Origin: Simkaniaceae bacterium
GTDB taxonomy: Bacteria > Chlamydiota > Chlamydiia > Chlamydiales > Simkaniaceae
DNA: 64,000 nt
NCBI GenBank assembly: GCA_018399055.1
Contig: CP073762.1
Span: forward strand, 1,736,001 to 1,800,000
Direction: 5' to 3'
The translations under genes and the position numbers were made by a program. Every line of letters begins with the position of its first letter. The stretch's first letter is position 1. The notes beneath the pieces were generated by a model. That model was not told the DNA's origin. It was given only the letters and a program-made list of their open reading frames with translations, and searched no databases. Positions 53,543 through 62,530 of the stretch are shown one piece after another.

Positions 53543-56500
53543 CTATACCTTTTGTGCTTCAGGAGTTCTCTTAATCTTGTTGTAGATCCATGCAGGAGAA
53601 CCAACAACTGAGCTGCGCGCCCAGCGATAGCTTCCATAAAGAGCAGCTAGAGCAACAAAGATTTTTATAAGCTCGCGCCGTTCTATTCTTAGCCTCGGAG
53701 AAACACTCTTATTGGACGGAGTATTGAATGCTCCTTGAAAAAGCTCAGGAACTCTAGGCTGAAGATGCCCCATATCAACAAGCAACTTTGCAAGAACCAG
53801 GGGATGGATGTCACCCTTTAAAGCAATAGCATACTCTTCCATGGGGATGACAAGCTCATCAAAAACACCTTTTTCTGCTTGAACTAAATAGTTTCTAACT
53901 GGGAGGGAGGCCATTTCATACATCACCTGATGCGCAATATAGATCAGGTGTTTTTGGATCTCTCCAGATGGAACCTTGCTTCGAACATCTTCTGGAATTT
54001 CAGGGTGCGCTTGGTAAAGCATCAAAAGGGAATCAGTGGTGCAGTTAAAATGCTCTGGTAAAGCAAGCAAGGTCTCAAGGTCCCCTGGTGCTCTCCGGTA
54101 CTCGACTTCAAGCTCTTCACTTCTATCTTGAACAGCAGGTCTAACTTTAAAATATATTGCAGCTTTTGAAAGACTTCCCAGATCCTCAGTGCCATTATAG
54201 AGCCCTTTTGCAACTCCAATGCAATACCACTTTTCCTTAAAGGCTCTGTCAAGATCCGCTTTCTTCCTTGCCACATACTCCTCTTTTGCCTCTTTAAAGC
54301 TGCCTTTAGGAGTGATTCCGTACCCTTGAAGGAAGCTAAAGAACTCTTCCTCTGAATAAGCCTCTCTGTTGGCTGTAAGCCCTATCTCTTTAAGCGCCGC
54401 AACGGTGAGTGTTTCATCTAATCCGACTTCTTGGGCTTTTCTGCGAAGCTCTAAATCCTGCCCATGCCATTGCGGGGCTATCCTTGTTCCAAACGTATCG
54501 AGCATAAGCTCATAAAAATCTTTATTTCCACCCGAAAACTCAAAAAGAGCTTCTATGACATCTCCAGGGGTATACTCCCTATCAAATGCATCATGAGCAG
54601 AACTTGAGGTATTGTAAGCATAGTAACCACTAACGAGCCGACCATGCACTGGTTGCTGGGGCAATGCACGAGAATCTCGTAGAAAATGGATTAAATTGTC
54701 TTTTACATGAGTATCACTGTTATTAGCCGCTGTAAGTCTCTCAATGATATTACCCCTAGCCTGACCAAGAGAAGCCTGGAGCTGTTGGTCAAAACCGTTA
54801 AAACTAATCTCTATATTTCCAAGGCGTTTGCGAGTCACATCAAAGACATCATTCCACCGACTATGGCAAACCAAACAGTCTTTTAACATCTCAACAAGGA
54901 TCTTTCCCGCACTCTTTGAAAGACACCGGTTCTCTCCAAGATCTTTCTCGAGATAATAGAGAATCCAGTTCAGTTGTCTCACATAAATCGCCTTTGCTTC
55001 CGCACTGATCGCATAAACATTGTGACCACTGCGTATACCCTCAACTATTTTGTTAGCTCCGACCCTAAGGTCTTCCCTGCTACGAACAGTCTTAGCGCCT
55101 CCGAGAGTATCGGTGCGATCCGCCTCCGAAATCTCCGAGAAATCAATTTTATCGAAGAGCTCCTTTAGCTTTGTCATATTGTAGCTCTGCGGGGGAGGCG
55201 GAATCTCTAGATCTGCTTGAATCCCCCGGTATTGCTCAAAATGCGTCGATGGAATCGTAAACAAAGCGTTCCAAAACCACCGCGTATCCATCTTTGGAGA
55301 TTCAGATTTTAATTCTTTAAACCGATCGTAGATCACCTGAAATCCATGCGCTCTAGCAAGCCTTTGGAGACCCTCAACATCGTGACAAAAGGCTATATGT
55401 GTAAATACAAAAAGCTCTTCACCAGGCTGCTTTTTAAAGAGTGGCCCATGGCGATACCCCGCTTTCATTAAGGCCTTATACCCTTGAGCAGCCCCGCTGT
55501 CATACATAACAGCTGCTGCTGGTTTGCGCGCATTATAAAAAGCATCTGTTGGTTGATAAAGATCTTGATTCACTAGGGTAAGGAAATCTTCATATCTCCC
55601 CTTATCAAAACAAGTTCCCGCTAAATGTTCCCAAGCCCAAGAAGACTTTAAACGAGGAAATTGTGCTTTAAGCTCTTCATAAGCTTGAAGGACTTTCTCC
55701 ATTGAATTCTGCTCTAGAGCACGGACTAAGGCTGCTTCATCACAAGTTACAAGTGCTTTTTCGAGGATGTTAATCGGTATTTCTTGCACATAATGCTCTC
55801 CATAAGGGGTCTTGATCACTTTATCATACCCCATAGAAACCAAAAACCACACAAGTTCATGAGCAACAGCCGTCATCCTTGTTGCAGCGTGTGGATTCAA
55901 AAAGCTATCTTGGAAAAAAGGATCGACTTTAAGGAACCGACCATTGACAAGAGATCTCGCAAGCCCTTGCTTTCCGCTTGCAATAACTCTTTGAAGAAGC
56001 TCTCCTTCTCCTATAAATCTTATTCCGTTTAAGGCTTCAATTTTTCCGCCGCGGTTGAGAAGCGTTATGACCCATTCATCATTCACTGCACCGGGAGCTT
56101 TGTCCCGACAATACCCCATGAGTACATGCTCCCAAATCCAATCCGTATTCAATAAAGGCAATGCCTGTTTTAACTCAGCAAGACGCTCATCCAACGCTGA
56201 AAGATCAACGAGATTCAATGCTCCCTCAAGCGAGGCTATCTTCCCCCTCATAATGTATTCTTCTAACGGATTAGCCGTTACATAGTCGTACCTATTGCCG
56301 CTTCTCTCTTCGAGAGTCGCTACATAACCAACCTGAAGGAGGAAGGTTTTCACAGCGCGGTCTCCTCTTCTAAATGTCTCTTCTGAGTAGTAAGGCTTAG
56401 GATCTACAATCTCTTCTTCACATAGGCTTTTAGCAAGCGTGCCAAGCCCTCTTAAGCGAAGATGAATTAGAAGATCTTGACCAGCAATTTTTACGGTTTG

Positions 56501-57379
56501 AGCGGTCCCCTCAGCAGTAAGAATTCCTCGAATCACCCCCTCATCGTTTCCAAAACCTTCTAGGTATCCCTGAAGAAAACATCCCCAAATCCACTCTATG
56601 CGAAGGTGTGGAAGAGCTTCCTTAAGTTGCACCAATTCCTCTTGAGTCTCCCTAAAGCTATGGGGATCCGTCACCCTTCCTTTAAGATACGCAACATCAC
56701 CTGTCATAATTGCTCTCTCAAGAGGAAGTTCTGTTTTAAGGTCGTAGGCATATCGACTGCGGGTTTCGGTAGGGGCACCATATCCCCAATGAAGAAGGAA
56801 CGTGCGACACGCTTGATTCTCTTTAACTTTATCAAAAAATGCATCGGTAAGGTAGGGACGCACTCCAAAGAGTTTCTCTCGTGCAAGCTCTTCGGCAAAC
56901 TCCACTTTTCCATTAAGCAATAAGTGCTCTAAAAATGTCACTCCGTTGCGGTCTGTTGCTTTAGGATCGGCTTGCCCTTTAATGAGCATGCGAATAACAG
57001 TAGGATCCAAAGACTGAAAAAGAAGAGGGATACCAGCTAAGTTTTTTGCATTGGGGTCCATTCCTGATTCAAGAAAATTCCCAACTTGCTCTTGATCTCC
57101 TTTTGCCACAGCCCGCTCAAAAGACTGCTTGATCGTCACTTTGAGTGTCAAAAAGACCCGAAAAGCAATGACATTAATCGCTGGAACTAATAGAAAAGCT
57201 GCCTGAATCGTGTGAGATACGATGTTACTTAAAACCTGGATACTGAAACCTTTTTTTGAAAGGTTTCCAACCTTCTTCATCACATACTGAGCTTGGTGAA
57301 CTCCCTCTATGAGAGGTTCATGAAGATACCGATCATATACAAACGAGGGGAGAGGCCCACAACTCATAGAAACGCTCAT
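53543..57379 (-). CDS. Giant ankyrin protein with a four-copy W-x-W repeat module
   Basis: 1278 residues from the ATG at 57379 (1280 from the TTG at 57385). Numbered from the TTG: a hydrophobic segment at about 58-82, two to three ankyrin repeats at about 85-165, then four copies of a larger helical module of 120-167 residues. Each has GY after a Phe/Leu-rich strand (201, 353, 519, 643), a downstream helix, and W-x-W (265-267, 416-418, 583-585, 703-705) preceded by ELKxxxPxL. The remaining 500 residues are helical, with a short hydrophobic segment near the C-terminus (LIKIFVALAALYGSYRWA). Ankyrin proteins are common host-interaction factors in intracellular bacteria; secretion route unknown. 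It follows hldE by 65 bases. Confidence 0.75.
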   Translation of the reverse strand: MSVSMSCGPLPSFVYDRYLHEPLIEGVHQAQYVMKKVGNLSKKGFSIQVLSNIVSHTIQAAFLLVPAINVIAFRVFLTLKVTIKQSFERAVAKGDQEQVGNFLESGMDPNAKNLAGIPLLFQSLDPTVIRMLIKGQADPKATDRNGVTFLEHLLLNGKVEFAEELAREKLFGVRPYLTDAFFDKVKENQACRTFLLHWGYGAPTETRSRYAYDLKTELPLERAIMTGDVAYLKGRVTDPHSFRETQEELVQLKEALPHLRIEWIWGCFLQGYLEGFGNDEGVIRGILTAEGTAQTVKIAGQDLLIHLRLRGLGTLAKSLCEEEIVDPKPYYSEETFRRGDRAVKTFLLQVGYVATLEERSGNRYDYVTANPLEEYIMRGKIASLEGALNLVDLSALDERLAELKQALPLLNTDWIWEHVLMGYCRDKAPGAVNDEWVITLLNRGGKIEALNGIRFIGEGELLQRVIASGKQGLARSLVNGRFLKVDPFFQDSFLNPHAATRMTAVAHELVWFLVSMGYDKVIKTPYGEHYVQEIPINILEKALVTCDEAALVRALEQNSMEKVLQAYEELKAQFPRLKSSWAWEHLAGTCFDKGRYEDFLTLVNQDLYQPTDAFYNARKPAAAVMYDSGAAQGYKALMKAGYRHGPLFKKQPGEELFVFTHIAFCHDVEGLQRLARAHGFQVIYDRFKELKSESPKMDTRWFWNALFTIPSTHFEQYRGIQADLEIPPPPQSYNMTKLKELFDKIDFSEISEADRTDTLGGAKTVRSREDLRVGANKIVEGIRSGHNVYAISAEAKAIYVRQLNWILYYLEKDLGENRCLSKSAGKILVEMLKDCLVCHSRWNDVFDVTRKRLGNIEISFNGFDQQLQASLGQARGNIIERLTAANNSDTHVKDNLIHFLRDSRALPQQPVHGRLVSGYYAYNTSSSAHDAFDREYTPGDVIEALFEFSGGNKDFYELMLDTFGTRIAPQWHGQDLELRRKAQEVGLDETLTVAALKEIGLTANREAYSEEEFFSFLQGYGITPKGSFKEAKEEYVARKKADLDRAFKEKWYCIGVAKGLYNGTEDLGSLSKAAIYFKVRPAVQDRSEELEVEYRRAPGDLETLLALPEHFNCTTDSLLMLYQAHPEIPEDVRSKVPSGEIQKHLIYIAHQVMYEMASLPVRNYLVQAEKGVFDELVIPMEEYAIALKGDIHPLVLAKLLVDMGHLQPRVPELFQGAFNTPSNKSVSPRLRIERRELIKIFVALAALYGSYRWARSSVVGSPAWIYNKIKRTPEAQKV

Positions 57380-57444
57380 TTCCAACCCAAATCATTGTTA
57401 TTTGGCGGGTATGGTATCAAAAAAAAGGATTTCATTACAGGAGA

Positions 57445-58773
57445 TTATGTCAATAAGGCTCGGGTATGAGAGACTTCTTCTAATAAGCCATCCTTCCCTA
57501 GGGTAACCACCTTTTCTGGCTGAATTTTTTCAGTTAAGCTAGCCAAGCTATCTGATTGAATAACAATGAAATCCACCTCATGAAGTGAGGAGAGAAGAGA
57601 AAGGAAATCTTGATCGGGATCGGTATCTATGAGATAGATCATGAGCCGGTCATCTCCTTTCCGCCTAGAAAGTTTTTGAATCTGAGAAAAAAGAGCACTT
57701 GAAACCCCATCTTCGGTGTTGATTCCTAAGATGGTAAGTTTTTTATTGATTAGGGCCTGTTCCAATGTAAAGAGGTGACTCTCATCAAATATTTTGTTAC
57801 TGCTATTGGTCTCTAGAAGGCGCTCCGCAAGCTCAGAAAGAGAAACACGGACACATCCCAAACGCTCGATAGCGATCCCCGCAGCAATATTCGAAAGCTC
57901 AAGCCCCTCTTGGAGACTCAACCCCGACGCAAATGTCATTGTTGTCATTGCAAGCACTGTATCACCAGCACCCGTAACATCCTTGACTTCCCTTGTTTTT
58001 ACGGGGCAATCAAAACGGGTACGATTCTTCTCAAATAAGGAGATCCCTTGTTCACTTCGGGTCACCATAATCATTTCAGAAGCGGTTTGTTCAAGTAAAG
58101 CTTGACCAATGGCATCAAGACCCGCTTCAATTGTCAGCTTAGACGCCGCCACCGCTTCCTTGTAGTTAGGCTTAATGAGCGTCGCGCCGCGATACTTTGT
58201 AAAATCTTCCCCTTTTGGATCAACAATCGTAGGGATCTCATTTTCTCGAGCAATATTGATCACCATTTGGAGAAGAGATTTTGATAGAAACCCTTTTGCA
58301 TAATCAGAAATTGCAATGACTTCTATTTGGCGTATTATCGAAAGAATGTAATCGATCACTTTCTTTTCGACTTCTTCAGAAAGAGCAGAAATACACTCTT
58401 GATCGACCCGAATGAGTTGCTGAGCATCTGCAATCAACCGATTTTTGAGTGGGGTACTTACCCCATTTTGAGTAAAAATCCCCTCTGTCTTGATTCCTTC
58501 CTCTTGTAAAAGAGTTTTGATGCGATCTCCCTCTTTGTCATTGCCAACGCGCCCAACAGCAATTACATCAGCTCCAAGAGCCTTGAGGTTTAAGACAACG
58601 TTGCCAGCTCCACCAGGAAGGTCATGAGATTCTTGCACATGAAGGATAGGAACGGGAGCCTCAGGTGAGATCCTTTGCACACGTCCAGTCGTATAGGTAT
58701 CAAGCATAAAGTCGCCCAGCACCAAAACCTTTGCAGGTCTAAGGCGGCTGAACGAGCCGAGAAGTTTTACCAT
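57445..58773 (-). CDS. hldE: Heptose-7-phosphate kinase with degenerate adenylyltransferase domain (HldE-like)
   Basis: 442 residues. The N-terminal PfkB kinase is complete: LVLGDFMLDTYTTGRVQRISPEAPVPI, GGAGNVVLNLKALGADV, and the catalytic DVTGAGDTVLAM. It should phosphorylate D-glycero-D-manno-heptose 7-phosphate. The C-terminal 110 residues follow the order of the HldE nucleotidyltransferase but lack the GxFDxxHxGH signature (the equivalent strand reads TILGINTEDGVSS), so ADP-heptose formation would need another enzyme. The gene overlaps hldD by seven bases. Confidence 0.85.
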   Translation of the reverse strand: MVKLLGSFSRLRPAKVLVLGDFMLDTYTTGRVQRISPEAPVPILHVQESHDLPGGAGNVVLNLKALGADVIAVGRVGNDKEGDRIKTLLQEEGIKTEGIFTQNGVSTPLKNRLIADAQQLIRVDQECISALSEEVEKKVIDYILSIIRQIEVIAISDYAKGFLSKSLLQMVINIARENEIPTIVDPKGEDFTKYRGATLIKPNYKEAVAASKLTIEAGLDAIGQALLEQTASEMIMVTRSEQGISLFEKNRTRFDCPVKTREVKDVTGAGDTVLAMTTMTFASGLSLQEGLELSNIAAGIAIERLGCVRVSLSELAERLLETNSSNKIFDESHLFTLEQALINKKLTILGINTEDGVSSALFSQIQKLSRRKGDDRLMIYLIDTDPDQDFLSLLSSLHEVDFIVIQSDSLASLTEKIQPEKVVTLGKDGLLEEVSHTRALLT

Positions 58774-59771
58774 CTTTCATCCTTTAGGAGGTAGTTTGTC
58801 ACATAATCTTCGATCGCAGAGTCGAAGGTAAAATCTGGTTTGTACTCTAATTTTTTAGCTTGGATTGCATTTTGAAACTTGCCCATCTCAGCACAGGTAT
58901 AATTTTGATATTTGCCCATCAAATCTTCCGGCATAGGAACGTATTCGATATTTTCCTTTTTCCCCATGGCTTTAAAGACATTTTTCGCCATTGCATTCCA
59001 AGTATTTGCCTCGCCACTCCCCACATTGAAAATCCCCCCAATCTCACTCTTAAGAAGGAGAGAGATCATCTTGACAGCATCTTTGACATAGAAAAAGTCG
59101 CGACATTGGTCTCCATCTCCAAATAGAAGAGGATCGGACGATTTAAACAAACGCACCTTTCCGGTCTTGTGAATTTGATCAACCATGTGAATCACCATCG
59201 AGGCCATCCGCCCCTTATGGTATTCATTCGGTCCAAAGATATTGAAAAATTTTAGACCAACGACCTGATCCAGGACCCCTTGCTCCTGAAGCCACTTATC
59301 AAACATCTGTTTAGAAAAACCATACAAATTCAAAGGCTTCAAATCATCGAGCATCCCTACGTCATCAGCAAAGCCCAGAGATCCATCTCCATAGGTTGCT
59401 GCCGAAGAGGCATAGATGAAACGATGGCCGTGCTCAAGGGCATACTCAGCAAGCTTCACTGAAAAACGATAGTTGGTTTTCATGAAATAGTCACCATCAG
59501 ACTCAACAGTGCTTGAACAAGCCCCCATATGCACAAAGGCCTCTATCTCCTGATCTCTGCCATCCAAGTAATCAAAGATATCATCGCGAGACACAAGGTC
59601 AACAAACCGCTTATTTCGCAGATTTATCCACTTGATACTGCTTCGAAAATCATCAACAAGAAGGAGGTTATAATACCCTTGATCATTAAGGTGACGGACC
59701 ATTGCCGATCCAATGAAACCGGCCGCACCTGTCACGACTATCAACTGATCATCATAAATCTTAGTCTTCAT
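58767..59771 (-). CDS. hldD: ADP-glyceromanno-heptose 6-epimerase
   Basis: Short-chain dehydrogenase family epimerase making ADP-L-glycero-D-manno-heptose for the lipopolysaccharide core. 334 residues with the NAD loop VTGAAGFIGSAM, FVHMGACSST, the catalytic YGFSKQ (Tyr-x-x-x-Lys) and FFNIFGPNEYHKG, all typical of HldD. The start is taken as ATG 59771 (MKTKIYDDQLIVV); a GTG at 59792 is possible. Chlamydiaceae lack heptose, so this marks a different lipopolysaccharide core. Confidence 0.9.
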   Translation of the reverse strand: MKTKIYDDQLIVVTGAAGFIGSAMVRHLNDQGYYNLLLVDDFRSSIKWINLRNKRFVDLVSRDDIFDYLDGRDQEIEAFVHMGACSSTVESDGDYFMKTNYRFSVKLAEYALEHGHRFIYASSAATYGDGSLGFADDVGMLDDLKPLNLYGFSKQMFDKWLQEQGVLDQVVGLKFFNIFGPNEYHKGRMASMVIHMVDQIHKTGKVRLFKSSDPLLFGDGDQCRDFFYVKDAVKMISLLLKSEIGGIFNVGSGEANTWNAMAKNVFKAMGKKENIEYVPMPEDLMGKYQNYTCAEMGKFQNAIQAKKLEYKPDFTFDSAIEDYVTNYLLKDERW

Positions 59772-59798
59772 CACCTCTAGATGATGGCACACCTTTGA

Positions 59799-60494
59799 CT
59801 ATTTGGGAAGAGGTTCTTCCATTTTTACTTGTAGATAGGCCAAAAGATTTTTCACATGCAACTGGAAAATCGGGTCCCGAGCAAACTCAGGAAGGAGATA
59901 ACTCCACTCATACAGCGTTTCATCCGAAATACCAAATGCTTGACTCTTGAAGTACGAAACACCCCAAATGAGCCAACTTGGGCGGTAAGCCATGGAATAT
60001 TGAATCATAGAGTGCCATCTTTCAATCTGATTATCAGTTGCAAAACTCCTTTCACTCTCGCCTACTTGATCGAATAAATAGCTCCATTTCTGGCCATCGT
60101 AAAAATCCGCAAGAATTTCTTCTTCAATAAATTTCAAGAGCGTTGCCTCATGCCCTTTTGCATAGGGTATCACGACTTGGTAGATCCCAGACTTCTCTAC
60201 AAACTCCTCTCGAATAATATCTACCCACGCATGGAACTTGATCCCCGCATAAAAATTCGAGGAGCTTTGGGCTACTTCCTGCAGATCCCTGACAACTGGA
60301 TGGGTTCGAGCGCGGGCAAAATGCGCTATATACCTAATATCAGGAAATAATGTCCCTACCAAAAACTCCTCTGTTTTCTCCTCTGAATCGCCAGAAAAAG
60401 AGCAATAGCTTTCTCCCAAGAAGAGATGTGTCATGGGACCTGCGGCCATTCCCATTTGAAAAAATGCGAGAAAAACCCAAGCTTTAAATCTCAT
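59799..60494 (-). CDS. Exported protein resembling zinc-dependent phospholipase C fold
   Basis: 231 residues from ATG 60494 (MRFKAWVFLAFFQMGMAAGP), which gives a signal peptide; longer frames run deep into ispE. After the signal: GPMTHLFLGE, FLVGTLFPDIRYI, RTHP and FHAWVDIIREEFV. Repeated His/Asp in this order is how the zn-dependent PLC/S1-P1-like family binds metal. The match is by eye only. It follows ispE with an 11-base overlap, the position of the hypothetical CT805 in Chlamydia. Confidence 0.6.
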   Translation of the reverse strand: MRFKAWVFLAFFQMGMAAGPMTHLFLGESYCSFSGDSEEKTEEFLVGTLFPDIRYIAHFARARTHPVVRDLQEVAQSSSNFYAGIKFHAWVDIIREEFVEKSGIYQVVIPYAKGHEATLLKFIEEEILADFYDGQKWSYLFDQVGESERSFATDNQIERWHSMIQYSMAYRPSWLIWGVSYFKSQAFGISDETLYEWSYLLPEFARDPIFQLHVKNLLAYLQVKMEEPLPK

Positions 60495-61299
60495 ACCACT
60501 GTGTTCCCTCTCGAGAAATATATGAACTCTTCCAAAATTGAATATCTGGGAGAGTTGGACCCTCAACTGTCCCAAAGCAGAAAAACGCGGTGCCGCTTCC
60601 TGTCATAGCAACTGAGTCGAACCCAAGATCAAACAGCTTACTCTTTAACTCCTTTAGGTCCGGGCGAAGAGAAAATGCCGGAAATTCCAAATCATTAATC
60701 CCCCATTTTCTTTCCTTAAGTAAGTGCGTCGGATCATTGAGATTCACATTGGGTTTACAATGCTTATAAACAAGTGGAGTAGAAAGGCCGGGGCCACTTG
60801 GCTTGGCCAGATAGAGATTCTTCTTTGGCAAAGGATCTAAAAGCTCAACAATTTCTCCACGTCCTGTCGTATAAGCCGTGCCGCTGGAAAAAAAGAAAGG
60901 AGCATCGGAGGAGATTTCTCCTGCCCACTCAGCAAGCTTTGTTTCCAAAAGCCCCAAGCCGGAAAGCTGATTCATTGCATAAAGAGTTGTTGCGATATTG
61001 CCACTGCCCCCGCCCAGTCCTCCTTCGGAGGGAATCCTCTTTTCAGCATGAATGGCGAGCGGAACATTAAATCCTGTTTTCTTTCGAAACAGGCTGCGAG
61101 CCTTATGGATAAAGTTGTTTTCGTCTGTGGGAATTTGAGGGTCAGTGCAGGTCAAAGAGTCCTCCACTGCTAATTCAACTTGAAGCGTATCACAAAGAGA
61201 GATGGCCTGCATGAGACTTGCGATCTCATGAAAGCCATCGTCACGTTTTTTTAAGACGCGAAAAAAGAGATTGAGTTTCGCTGGAGAATAGAGCTTCAC
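60484..61299 (-). CDS. ispE: 4-diphosphocytidyl-2-C-methyl-D-erythritol kinase
   Basis: GHMP kinase of the non-mevalonate isoprenoid pathway. 271 residues with SPAKLNLFFRVLKKRDDG at the start, the glycine-rich ATP loop IPSEGGLGGGSGNIATTL and the catalytic SSDAPFF; SVAMTGSGTAFFC is the third GHMP motif. Start overlaps the rplI stop by four bases (ATGA). Order rplI-ispE equals CT803-CT804. Confidence 0.94.
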   Translation of the reverse strand: MKLYSPAKLNLFFRVLKKRDDGFHEIASLMQAISLCDTLQVELAVEDSLTCTDPQIPTDENNFIHKARSLFRKKTGFNVPLAIHAEKRIPSEGGLGGGSGNIATTLYAMNQLSGLGLLETKLAEWAGEISSDAPFFFSSGTAYTTGRGEIVELLDPLPKKNLYLAKPSGPGLSTPLVYKHCKPNVNLNDPTHLLKERKWGINDLEFPAFSLRPDLKELKSKLFDLGFDSVAMTGSGTAFFCFGTVEGPTLPDIQFWKSSYISREGTQWYEI

Positions 61300-61931
61300 T
61301 CTTTAGAGCGCTCTTCCAGTTCGTCTTTCATCTCTTTTTCCAGTTCACTGCGCATTGGAAGATCGTCAGGTGTGTCTTCAGAACCTTCAGCAGCCTCAAG
61401 AGAGGCCTCTTCTTGTTCTTCATCTACAACTTCAACCTTTGGCTTCGGCTCTTGAACTTTGGTTTCCCCTTCAATTCTGAGTTTGAAGGTTGCTTCAACA
61501 TCTTCTTTTAGACGAAGATTAACATCAAAAATACCCACGGTTTTAAAGGGCTTGGGAAGGATCACATTCTTTCTTTCGATTGTAACACTTTCCTGATCCT
61601 CAAGAATCTTGACGATATCAGAAGAAGTGACAGAACCATACAGATGTCCCTGAGAGTCGTTCTTTACCTTCGTTGTCAAAGTCTTCTCTTTGAGACGGGT
61701 GGCCAAAGCCTGAGAATCTTTCTTATCATTTGCCGATTGTACTGCACGTTCTGATTGCAGTTGCTCCTGCATTCGAATGGTTCTTCTGTCAGCAATCACC
61801 GCCTTCTTCTGCGGAAGGAGGTAGTTACGGACAAAGCCTGGCTTTGCGCTAGCTAGCTCCCCTTTCCTTCCAAGATTAATTACATCTTCAAGAAGGAGAA
61901 GCTGAGTTTTTGAACTTTTCTTTTGTTTCAT
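61296..61931 (-). CDS. rplI: 50S ribosomal protein L9 with acidic C-terminal extension
   Basis: 211 residues; typical L9 has 147-170. The N-terminal domain (QLLLLEDVINLGRKGELASAKPGFVRNYLLP) and the connecting helix are normal. The final 45-50 residues after KLRIEGE form a Glu/Asp-rich tail (EVVDEEQEEASLEAAEGSED) that other L9 proteins lack. The added tail may fold against rRNA poorly and so likely projects from the ribosome. Confidence 0.93.
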   Translation of the reverse strand: MKQKKSSKTQLLLLEDVINLGRKGELASAKPGFVRNYLLPQKKAVIADRRTIRMQEQLQSERAVQSANDKKDSQALATRLKEKTLTTKVKNDSQGHLYGSVTSSDIVKILEDQESVTIERKNVILPKPFKTVGIFDVNLRLKEDVEATFKLRIEGETKVQEPKPKVEVVDEEQEEASLEAAEGSEDTPDDLPMRSELEKEMKDELEERSKE

Positions 61932-61936
61932 ATTTA

Positions 61937-62173
61937 TTATTCCTCCGCAACAAAGGGCAGTAGAGCCACGTGTCTGGCTTTTTTAATCGCTTTTTTCAGC
62001 TGCTGCTGATAGTGGTGCGAAATCCCTGTGATCCGCCGAGGGAGAATTTTTCCTCTCTCAGTAATAAACTTCTCAAGGGTTTCGGTGTCTTTGTAGTCAA
62101 TTTCTTTAATCCCTGCGGCCGTAAAAGGGCAGGATTTTTTCTTCTTAAATCCAAAACTGCGTCGTTTATTCAT
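61937..62173 (-). CDS. rpsR: 30S ribosomal protein S18
   Basis: 78 residues. Core motif [33 protein letters not shown]-like (residues 25-55), which binds S6 and 16S rRNA. A lone CPFTAAG replaces the first zinc-ribbon remnant. In the order rpsF-rpsR-rplI as in most bacteria. Confidence 0.94.
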   Translation of the reverse strand: MNKRRSFGFKKKKSCPFTAAGIKEIDYKDTETLEKFITERGKILPRRITGISHHYQQQLKKAIKKARHVALLPFVAEE

Positions 62174-62185
62174 TTAATCTGTCCT

Positions 62186-62530
62186 CTAATTCTCTTCGCC
62201 GAGAGGTTTAAATTCAATTTTCTCAAGAACCTTTTCGGTCCGCATCGTCATGAAGCGGATCAGGTCCTCGTTAAGATGATACTCTTTCCACATCTCCTCA
62301 ATCAGTGTTGGGACAACTGAAAAGTAAAGGAGAAAGTATTGTCCTTGCTTATGTCCATCGACTTCGTAAGCAAGTTTTTTGCGTCCCATCTCATGGATTT
62401 TATGGATCTCTCCTCCATTTCCTTCGATGGTACTCGTAATGCGCTCCAAAGATTTCTTCAAAGCGTCTTCACTAAGAGATGCATTTATTATGTACATCCC
62501 TTCATAGAGTCTGCTCTCTTGTTTAGTCAT
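62186..62530 (-). CDS. rpsF: 30S ribosomal protein S6
   Basis: 114 residues from ATG 62530 (MTKQESRLYEGMYIINASLS), which overlaps the pth stop as ATGA; the frame from 62560 would extend into pth. Ferredoxin-like fold with MGRKKLAYEVDGHKQGQYFLLYF and the C-terminal RFMTMRTEKV. Partner of S18. Confidence 0.94.
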   Translation of the reverse strand: MTKQESRLYEGMYIINASLSEDALKKSLERITSTIEGNGGEIHKIHEMGRKKLAYEVDGHKQGQYFLLYFSVVPTLIEEMWKEYHLNEDLIRFMTMRTEKVLEKIEFKPLGEEN

